Positions 11,301 to 22,574 of a stretch of 64,000 bases of DNA are shown one piece after another (the stretch's first letter is position 1; each line of letters starts with the position of its first letter). The translations under genes were made by a program, and so were the position numbers. The DNA lies in assembly GCA_020698575.1 (NCBI GenBank), contig CM036252.1, positions 1,526,597 to 1,590,596 on the forward strand, read 5' to 3'. The DNA is from Bostrychus sinensis (Eukaryota; Chordata; Actinopteri; Gobiiformes; Eleotridae). A model generated the notes under the pieces. That model did not search any database. It had not been told where the DNA came from and worked only from the letters and a program-made list of their open reading frames with translations.

Positions 11301-14300
11301 ACACAGAGGGATGACCCTGCTGCACCTGGCTGCTGCGCAGGGATACACCCACCTCATTCACACGCTCATCCTCTGGAGGTAACTCACTCACACCTCATTC
11401 ACACGCTCATCCTCTGGAGGTAACTCACTCACACCTCATTCACACGCTCATCCTCTGGAGGTAACTCACTCACACCTCATTCACACGCTCATCCTCTGGA
11501 GGTAACTCACTCACACCTCATTCACACGCTCATCCTCTGGAGGTAACTCACTCACTCACACCTCTGTCCCTCCTCTGTCCCTCCTCCTCTGTCCCTCCTC
11601 TGTCTCTCCTCTGTCTCTCCTCTGTCCCTCACCTGTCCCCCACCTGTCTCTCACTTGTCCCTCACCTGTCTCTCCTCTGTCTCTCCTCTGTCCCTCACCT
11701 GTCCCTCCTCTGTCTCTCCTCTGTCCCTCACCTGTCTCTCCTCTGTCCCTCACCTGTCTCTCCTCTGTCCCTCACCTGTCTCTCCTCTGTCCCTCACCTG
11801 TCTCTCCTCTGTCCCTCACCTGTCTCTCCTCTGTCTCTCCTCTGTCCCTCACCTGTCTCTCCTCTGTCCCTCACCTGTCCCTCCTCTGTCTCTCCTCTGT
11901 CCCTCACCTGTCTCTCCTCTGTCCCTCACCTGTCTCTCCTCTGTCCCTCACCTGTCTCTCCTCTGTCCCTCACCTGTCTCTCCTCTGTCCCTCACCTGTC
12001 CCCCACCTGTCCCTCACCTGTCTCTCCTCTGTCCCTCACCTGTCTCTCCTCTGTCCCTCACCTGTCTCTCCTCTGTCCCTCACCTGTCTCTCCTCTGTCC
12101 CTCACCTGTCCCTCACCTGTCCCTCACCTGTGTCCTGTGTATTCTGTTGCAGGACAGTGAACAGGGACAGTCTGGACCTGGAGCAGGAGGTGGACCCTCT
12201 GAACGTGGACCACTTCTCCTGCACTCCTCTGGTAACACTCTCTTCTTTTTTAAATCACAATCATATTTTTGTCTCACCTGTGTTTCTTTCACCTGCATTT
12301 GTCCAGGTGTGACCCGTGTTATTTTATGTTTTGTATTTGTCCAGGTGTGACCCGTGTTATTTTATGTTTTGTATTTGTCCAGGTGTGACCCGTGTTATTT
12401 TATGTTTTGTATTTGTCCAGGTGTGACCCGTGTTATTTTATGTTTTGTATTTGTCCAGGTGTGACCCGTGTTATTTTATGTTTTGTATTTTTCCAGATGT
12501 GGGCGTGTGCGCTGGGACACCAGGCCTCTGCAGAGCTGCTGTACTCCTGGAACAGTGCGGCCCTGGGGATCCCCGACTCTCTGGGGCGCCTCCCTCTGGC
12601 GGTGGCTCGATCCAGGGGCCACACCCGCCTGGCTACGGCCCTGGAGCAACTGCACACCAGGAGCAGGGGCCCCAGGAACCAAGAAGCGCCGCCACCGAGG
12701 GAGACCCAGCAGAGGGGAGCCGCCAACCACCAGAACCCACAGAGGGGACCCGAGACGCAGCAGAGGGGTAACGCCCGGCTGGCCACGGCTCTGGAGGAGC
12801 TGCCCACGAGGAAGAGGGGCTCCAACAACCAACAGAGCGGGCTGGAGAAGCAACCGAAGGCCGAGCAGCGGAGGAGCGGCGGCGAGGCGGAGCTCAGGCT
12901 CACCGCCGGCCCCGAGGACTCACAGAACACTCACCGGGACCTGCACAGACCTGAGCCGGACCTGCACAGACCAGAACCCGAGTCCAGAGACCTGGCGCCG
13001 GACTCGCCCCAGCCCCTGTCCCCTCTGTCCACCAGCCCAGACACAGGTGAGTCCACCAGCCCAGACACAGGTGAGTCCACCAGCCCAGACACAGGTGAGT
13101 CCACCAGCCCAGACACAGGTGAGTCCACCAGCCCAGACACAGGTGAGTCCACCAGACACAGGTGAGTCCACCAGCCCAGACACAGGTGAGTCCACCAGCC
13201 CAGACACAGGTGAGTCCACCAGCCCAGACACAGGTGAGTCCACCAGCCCAGACACAGGTGAGTCCCACAGCCCAGACACAGGTGAGTCCACCAGCCCAGA
13301 CACAGGTGAGTCCACCAGCCCAGACACAGGTGAGTCCACCAGCCCAGACACAGGTGAGTCCACCAGCCCAGACACAGGTGAGTCCCACAGCCCAGACACA
13401 GGTGAGTCCACCAGCCCAGACACAGGTGAGTCCACCAGCCCAGACACAGGTGAGTCCACCAGCCCAGACACAGGTGAGTCCACCAGCCCAGACACAGGTG
13501 AGTCCACCAGCCCAGACACAGGTGAGTCCACCAGACACAGGTGAGTCCACCAGCCCAGACACAGGTGAGTCCCACAGCCCAGACACAGGTGAGTCCCACA
13601 GCCCAGACACAGGTGAGTCCACCAGCCCAGACACAGGTGAGTCCACCAGCCCAGACACAGGTGAGTCCCACAGCCCAGACACAGGTGAGTCCACCAGCCC
13701 AGACACAGGTGAGTCCACCAGCCCAGACACAGGTGAGTCCACCAGCCCAGACACAGGTGAGTCCACCAGCCCAGACACAGGTGAGTCCACCAGACACAGG
13801 TGAGTCCACCAGCCCAGACACAGGTGAGTCCACCAGACACAGGTGAGTCCACCAGCCCAGACACAGGTGAGTCCCACAGCCCAGACACAGGTGAGTCCCA
13901 CAGCCCAGACACAGGTGAGTCCACCAGCCCAGACACAGGTGAGTCCACCAGCCCAGACACAGGTGAGTCCCACAGCCCAGACACAGGTGAGTCCACCAGC
14001 CCAGACACAGGTGAGTCCCACAGCAGGAAGCGGCCAAAATACACTGCCGGACCGTTCAGCCAATCAGAGAGTCAGAGCACTGCATAAACCCCGCCCCCTT
14101 TTAGATGAACACCAGACTTCACTGAAGCGTCTTGTGAGTGAGTTACATGTTCTATGTAAAGACAAGCTCAGACACAAACAAAAGTCCTGTGGTGTGAATG
14201 ACATGAACTGAGTCCAGCGCCCTTGAAAAATTGTTGAAGAATTTGAACTTAGGTGAATGTTTGCAGCATGTTCCTGCAGTGACGAGGTACGACGCAGCTA

Positions 14301-17300
14301 ACGGAGATCCCTGCAGTGGAGATCCAGCAAAACAATCATCACCGCTTCAGAGTGAACCCAGAGCTATGAACTACAGCCTACAGCAGCTTCTACTTTTATA
14401 AAGACAGAAATCAAAAGGATCTGGTTCAAAACAGCCCAGATAGAAAGGAGTGAGAAAATAAATGGTTTAGTTTGGCTCTGTGTGATGGACCAGAGCTGAC
14501 CTGAGTTATCTGTGACACGAGCCTGACACAGATTCCCTTCAGAGGCTCGCTCTCATGAAAACACAAATAAACACAATATTTGTTTTAATTAAATATAAAG
14601 CCATAACTTCACCACTTCCTCAGATGTGCTTGTTGTATTATCAGTTACTGCAGGCAACAGAGAGCACAGCACCTGTGCACTGTACCCCACTAACACCACT
14701 AGAGGGAGCTAAAGTACCAGAAATAACTGGGCTGTGTCAGCTCTGTCTCAGGTTAATGCTGCTGTACAGCAGCAGTGTCACAGGGTCACAGGTGAGCAAA
14801 CCGGGACAGGCTCAGGTGGGAGGAGCCCTAGTGGCCCCGCCCCTCATATGACGTGAATAAAGCGAGTCCCGTGAATCACGTGATTTTAAAATGTTCAAGC
14901 GTCCAACTCGACGACAATGACACAGATTTGGTGTGAGTGTAGCGTTATGATTGGTCAGTTTGTTTGTTTATCACTAGTTTTTATTAATTATTATTTGTTT
15001 GTTTCAGGCCTGAGCTCGTCCAGCAGTCTGCCCTCGCCCTTTGACCCCGCCTCCTCTCCGTCGCTGAGCTCCGCCTACTCCAGCATCGGCCCCGCCCCCA
15101 TGGACACTTCCCCGGCTGAGTCCTCTGCCCCCGACTCGCCGGCCTCGCTGTGGGGGGCGGAGTCCAACCTCATGGACTACGAGAGCTCCGCCCCCCAGCC
15201 CCATGTGCACGCCCCGGGTCGCCGTGCGCACTCGTCCCTGCAGCAGTTCCTGAGCCTCAACGAGAACAACGAGAACGAGGAGCTGCTGGAGGACGACGAG
15301 CTGCAGGCGAGTCCTGGTTTAGTCCTGGTTTAGACCTGGTTTAGTCCTGGTTTAGTCCTGGTTTAGACCTGGTTTAGACCTGGTTTAGTCCTGGTTTAGA
15401 CCTGGTTTAGTCCTGGTTTAGTCCTGGTTTAGACCTGATTTAGTCCTGGTTTAGTCCTGGTTTAGACCTGATTTAGTCCTGGTTTAGACCTGGTTTAGTC
15501 CTGGTTTAGTCCTGGTTTAGACCTGATTTAGTCCTGGTTTAGTCCTGGTTTAGACCTGGTTTAGACCTGGTTTAGACCTTGTTTAGTCCTGGTTTAGACC
15601 TGATTTAGTCCTGGTTTAGTCCTGGTTTAGTCCTGGTTTAGTCCTGGTTTAGACCTGATTTAGTCCTGGTTTAGACCTGGTTTAGACCTGGTTTAATCCT
15701 GGTTTAGTCCTGGTTTAGACCTGGTTTAGACCTGGTTTAGTCCTGGTTTAGACCTGGTTTAGTCCTGATTTAGAGCTGGTTTAGACCCGCTGTAGTCCTG
15801 GTGTAGTCCTGGTGTAGTCCTGGTTTTGACCCGCTGTAGTCCTGGTTTAGACCCGCTGTAGTCCTGGTGTAGTCCTGGTGTAGTCCTGGTTTAGACCCGC
15901 TGTAGTCCTGGTGTAGTCCTGGTGTAGTCCTGGTGTAGTCCTGGTTTAGACCTGGTTTAGACCTGGTTTAGACCTGCTGTAGTCCTGGTGTAGACCCGCT
16001 GTAGTCCTGGTGTAGTCCTGGTGTAGTCCTGGTGTAGTCCTGGTTTAGACCTGGTTTAGACCTGGTTTAGACCTGGTTTAGACCTGCTGTAGTCCTGGTG
16101 TAGACCTGGTTTAGACCTGGTTTAGTTCTGGTTTAGAGCTGGTTTAGACCCGCTGTAGTCCTGGTGTAGTCCTGGTGTAGTCCTGGTTTTGACCCGCTGT
16201 AGTCCTGGTTTAGACCCGCTGTAGTCCTGGTGTAGTCCTGGTGTAGTCCTGGTGTAGACCTGCTGTAGTCCTGGTGTAGACCTGGTGTAGACCCGCTGTA
16301 GTCCTGGTGTAGTCCTGGTGTAGTCCTGGTGTAGTCCTGGTTTAGACCCGCTGTAGTCCTGGTGTAGACCCGCTGTAGTCCTGGTGTAGACCTGGTGTAG
16401 ACCCGCTGTAGTCCTGGTGTAGTCCTGGTGTAGTCCTGGTGTAGTCCTGGTTTAGACCCGCTGTAGTCCTGGTTTAGACCCGCTGTAGTCCTGGTGTAGT
16501 CCTGGTGTAGACCCGCTGTAGTCCTGGTGTAGACCCGCTGTAGTCCTGGTGTAGTCCTGGTGTAGTCCTGGTGTAGTCCTGGTGTAGACCTGGTGTAGAC
16601 CCGCTGTAGTCCTGGTGTAGTCCTGGTGTAGTCCTGGTTTAGACCCGCTGTAGTCCTGGTTTAGACCCGCTGTAGTCCTGGTGTAGTCCTGGTGTAGTCC
16701 TGGTGTAGACCCGCTGTAGTCCTGGTTTAGACCCGCTGTAGTCCTGGTGTAGACCTGGTGTAGACCCGCTGTAGTCCTGGTGTAGTCCTGGTGTAGTCCT
16801 GGTTTAGACCCGCTGTAGTCCTGGTTTAGACCCGCTGTAGTCCTGGTGTAGTCCTGGTGTAGTCCTGGTGTAGTCCTGGTGTAGACCCGCTGTAGTCCTG
16901 GTGTAGACCTGGTGTAGACCCGCTGTAGTCCTGGTGTAGACCCGCTGTAGTCCTGGTGTAGTCCTGGTGTAGACCCGCTGTAGTCCTGGTGTAGTCCTGG
17001 TGTAGTCCTGGTCTTATATCAGTAGGTGTAATACCACTTGTGTCCTGCAGGTGGATGTGGCAGCACTGGCGGAGCAGATCATCGAGGCGACTCCTGAGCG
17101 AATCAAACGCGAGGATTTCCCTCGAGGGGCGGAGTCAGCGCTCAGAGAGAGGCGGGACAATCCGGCCATTCAGGACCCATGGCTCGCGGCGTACCTGGAG
17201 ACCGTGGACCCGCCCAGGTAAGATCGGCTAGAACCGGTTCTGAACCGGGTCTAAGCCTGATGAAACCAGACCAGAACCTCGGTTAAATCCCGTTGTAACC

Positions 17301-20300
17301 CCCTGTGCGTCTCTGCCCAGGCGTCTGTGCCCCCCCTCCCCCCTCAGCGCCCTGGCCCTCCACAGGCTCCGCCCCCCGTCCTCGGCGGCGTGGGCGGAGT
17401 TTCTGAACGCCTCGGCCAATGGGAAGATAGAACGGGACTTCGCTCTGTTAACGCTGACGGACGGAGAGCAGAGGGAGCTGTACGAGGCGGCGCGGATCAT
17501 CCAGACGGCCTTCAGGAGATACAAGGTAAAACCGGGTCAGAACCAGGTCTAAACCAGGTCTGAACCAGGACTAAACCAGGACTAAACCAGGACTAAACCA
17601 GGTCTAAACCAGGTCTAAACCAGGTCTAAACCAGGTCTGAACCAGGTCTGAACCAGGACTAAACCAGGTCTAAACCAGGTCTGAACCAGGACTAAACCAG
17701 GTCTAAACCAGGTCTAAACCAGGTCTAAACCAGGACTAAACCAGGTCTAAACCAGGACTAAACCAGGTCCAAACCAGGACTAAACCAGGTCTAAACCAGG
17801 TCTAAACCAGGTCTAAACCAGGTCTAAACCAGGACTAAACCAGGTCCAAACCAGGACTAAACCAGGTCTAAACCAGGTCTAAACCAGGTCTAAACCAGGT
17901 CTAAACCAGGTCTAAACCAGGACTGAACCAGGACTAAACCAGGTCTAAACCAGGTCTAAACCAGGTCTAAACCAGGTCTAAACCAGGACTAAACCAGGAC
18001 TGAACCAGGACTAAACCAGGTCTAAACCAGGACTAAACCAGGACTGAACCAGGACTGAACCAGGACTAAACCAGGACTAAACCAGGACTAAACCAGGACT
18101 AAACCAGGACTAAACCAGGTCTAAACCAGGACTAAACCAGGACTAAACCAGGTCTAAACCAGGACTAAACCAGGTCTAAACCAGGTCTAAACCAGGACTA
18201 AACCAGGTCTAAACCAGGACTAAACCAGGTCTAAACCAGGTCTAAACCAGGACTAAACCAGGACTGAACAGGTTGTAAAATCAGATTTAATTAAACCTTG
18301 TCTGTGTGTCCCAGGGTCGCAGGTTGAAGGAGCAGCAGGACATGGCGGCTGCAGTGATCCAGAGGTGTTACCGCAAATACAAACAGGTAATGGACTAAAC
18401 CGGGTTCTAGGGTCTGGACCGAGTCTTTACCAAGTCTGGACTAAGTCTGGATTCATATTCATGTAGTTTTTCCCCTTACACCTCTAATTGTGTTCAGGTG
18501 CGTCTGTATTTAATTCTCTCAGGGGCGGCCATTTTGGGTCCATAAAGAGAAGTGTTGGTGCTAACAAACTGGCCCTGCTTTTTACTCCCTCTCTTTTCAT
18601 TAATTATCTTCATCCTGCAGACAGCGCCTCACTGACCTTGACTCTTGAATTGTGAACTGTCAGTAAAATATTCTGCTGATGTTTGTTGTGCAAACCTCAG
18701 ACTGGTTATTATCATTACGATCTGACTACATTAATCTGCAGCTGACTTTTTATTCTTTGAAACTACAACAGTTTCTTGGCAATGATCAGAGAAAAATATT
18801 CACTATAATATTTTTTCTGTAAAACCCGCTTCTACTTCTCACTCTAGAATGACGTGTACAGAGCGACTAAACTGAAGCGTGCTCTTAGAGAAACTTTTCC
18901 ACTCTTGATGTGTAACTAACACTGTTCTAAGCCTGGTTTAAACCGTTGTAAGCCTGTACTAACCTGTTCTAACCTCTGTCTCTCTGAAGCTGACGTGGAT
19001 CGCTCTGAAGGTAACAGCTGTAGTGTGTGCTGTGCTCCTCGTCTCGTGGATGTTTTATTCTTCTACATTAGCACCTGTTTAGTTCTTATATTTGTAAATC
19101 CTGTTTTTTTCTGCCTTCCCTGCAGAGCGTGTGTTAAAAATGCTGCAGAATAAACTGTTAGTTACTGTTCGTAAACCCAGAGCTTCCTACCCAAACCCTT
19201 AGTTAGGAGAAGGGTTAAAGACTTTTATTTAGACTTCTGGGTTGATTCCTGTCTCCGTCCCTTTAACAGTACGCTCTCTACAAGAAGATGACGCAGGCGG
19301 CCATCTTGATCCAGTCCAAGTTCCGGTCCTATTACGAGCAGAAGCGGTTCCAGCAGAGTCGCCGAGCCGCGGTCCTGATCCAGCAGTACTACAGGAGCTA
19401 CAAGGAGTACGAGCGCAAGCAGCGGGGCGCGGCCAGCAGCAGCAAGATCAAGTAAGAACCAGGTCTAAAACAGGACTTTAACAGGACTAAAACAGGACTA
19501 AAGACACTACAGCAGCAGCAAGATCAAGTAAGAACCAGGTCTAAAACAGGACTTTAACAGGACTAAAACAGGACTAAAGACACTACAGCAGCAGCAAGAT
19601 CAAGTAAGAACCAGGTCGAAAACAGGACTTTAACAGGACTAAAACAGGACTAAAGGCACTACAGCAGCAGCAGCAAGATCAAGTAAGAACCAGGTCTAAA
19701 ACAGGACTTCAACAGGACTAAAACAGGACTAAAGACACTACAGCAGCGGCAAGATCAAGTAAGAACCAGGTCTAAAACAGGACTTTAACAGGACTAAAAC
19801 AGGACTAAAGGCACTACAGCAGCAGCAAGATCAAGTAAGAACCAGGTCTAAAACAGGACTTCAACAGGACTAAAACAGGACTAAAGACACTACAGCAGCA
19901 GCAAGATCAAGTAAGAACCAGGTCTAAAACAGGACTTTAACAGGACTAAAACAGGACTAAAGACACTACAGCAGCAGCAAGATCAAGTAAGAACCCAAAA
20001 AACAGGACTACACCTGTAAGTTTTTGTACAGCTGCAGGGTACTTCATTAGATCCAGTTTTAAGAGCTGTGGTTCTCCCCTGGATCTGCTCTGGGTCCACT
20101 CCACACTAACACAGACTTCCCAGGCTTCAGTGGGTGTTCAGGTCTCGGTGTGACTCTGGTCTTGCAGGTGTTCAGGTCTCGGTGTGACTCTGGTCTTGCA
20201 GGTGTTCAGGTCTCGGTGTGACTCTGGTCTTGCAGGTGTTCAGGTCTTGGTCTGAAGGTGTTGTGTTGTGTTCCAGGGGCTCGTTCCTGACGAAGAAACA

Positions 20301-22483
20301 GGACCAAGCTGCGAGAAAGATCATGAGGTTCCTGCGGCGCTGCAGACACAGGTCAGACCCCAGCCTTCTGTCTGTAACACAGCTGTAACCATACGTTTCT
20401 GTAGCCATACGTTTCTGTAACCATACGTTTCTGTAGCCATACATTTCTGTAACCATACGTTTCTGTAACCATACGTTTCTGTAGCCATACATTTCTGTAG
20501 CCGTACGTTTCTGTAGCCATACGTTTCTGTAGCCGTACGTTTCTGTAGCCATACGTTTCTGTAGCCGTACGTTTCTGTAGCCATACATTTCTGTAGCCAT
20601 ACGTTTCTGTAACCATACGTTTCTGTAGCCGTACGTTTCTGTAGCCGTACGTTTCTGTAGCCGTACGTTTCTGTAGCCGTACGTTTCTGTAACCATACGT
20701 TTCTGTAACCATACGTTTCTGTAACCATACGTTTATGTAGCCATACGTTTCTGTAGCCATACGTTTCTGTAACCGTACGTTTCTGTAGCCATACGTTTCT
20801 GTAACCGTACGTTTCTGTAGCCGTACGTTTCTGTAACCGTACGTTTCTGTAACCGTACGTTTCTGTAGCCGTACGTTTCTGTTACCATACGTTTCTGTAG
20901 CCATACGTTTCTGTAGCCGTACGTTTCTGTAACCGTACGTTTCTGTAACCGTACGTTTCTGTAGCCGTACGTTTCTGTAACCATACGTTTCTGTAGCCAT
21001 ACGTTTATGTAGCCATACGTTTCTGTAACCATACGTTTCTGTAGCCATACGTTTCTGTAACCATACGTTTCTGTAACCATACGTTTATGTAACCATACGT
21101 TTCTGTAACCATACGTTTCTGTAGCCATACGTTTCTGTAACCATACGTTTCTGTAACCATACGTTTATGTAACCGTACGTTTATGTAGCCATACGTTTCT
21201 GTAACCATACGTTTATGTAACCATACGTTTCTGTAACCATACGTTTCTGTAACCATACGTTTATGTAACCATACGTTTCTGTAGCCATACGTTTCTGTAG
21301 CCATACGTTTCTGTAACCGTACGTTTCTGTAGCCGTACGTTTCTGTAACCGTACGTTTCTGTAGCCGTACGTTTCTGTAACCATACGTTTCTGTAACCAT
21401 ACGTTTCTGTAACCATACGTTTCTGTAACCATACGTTTATGTAACCGTACGTTTCTGTAACCGTACGTTTCTGTAACCGTACGTTTCTGTAACCGTACGT
21501 TTCTGTAGCCGTACGTTTCTGTAACCGTACGTTTCTGTAACCGTACGTTTCTGTAACCGTACGTTTCTGTAGCCGTACGTTTCTGTTACCATACGTTTAT
21601 GTAGCCATACGTTTCTGTAGCCATACGTTTATGTAACCGTACGTTTCTGTAGCCGTACGTTTCTGTAACCGTACGTTTCTGTAACCATACGTTTCTGTAA
21701 CCATACGTTTATGTAGCCATACGTTTCTGTAACCGTACGTTTCTGTAGCCATACGTTTCTGTAGCCGTACGTTTCTGTAACCATACGTTTATGTAGCCAT
21801 ACGTTTCTGTAACCGTACGTTTCTGTAGCCATACGTTTCTGTAGCCGTACGTTTCTGTAACCGTACGTTTCTGTAACCGTACGTTTCTGTTACCATACGT
21901 TTATGTATCGATTAGAAGTGTTTTGATACGATTCTAGAACGATATTGGCTAATTTGGAACGATACAATTCAACATCTTCGTATCGATAATTGATACAGCA
22001 ACTTTTTGCCAAAAATCATAAAAGTTTACCCTTAAATGTAGCACCGTGGCCGGGGTTGGTTATGTCCAGCAGACAGAGAGCGAAGAAAAATTTAATATAC
22101 ATTTTATTTGATAAAAACACAAAATTTATCTCCAAAAAGCCATATCTGGTTTTATTTTAATATACAAATTTCAAATTTTGATATTTATGATATTATCGAT
22201 CGATACAAGGTCATGTGTCGATGTAGTTGTATCGTAGGAAAATAATCGATACAGTTACTGTATCGTTACAGCTCTATATACAAATATAACCATATAACCA
22301 TAACCATATAACCATAACTATAGCCCATGAGACTAACCACAGATTGGTTTCTACATTAATGAGTTGAATTTAAGACTTTTTTAAGACCATTGTTGAAGAA
22401 AATTAAGACCTAGCTCATAAACCTGCAGCGCGTCACTTAATGGTGATGACAGCAGGTGCAACAAAGCATTTTGATCTTGGTAA

Positions 22484-22574
<91 letters not shown>

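Noticed and set aside
12900..14063. Long minus-strand frames repeating GLTCVWAG, DSPVSGLV and THLCLGWW
   Set aside because: Shadow of the 24-bp array; the plus strand carries the camta2 exon.
20172..21832. Minus-strand ETYGYRNVWLQKR proteins
   Set aside because: Products of the 16-bp array in a camta2 intron.
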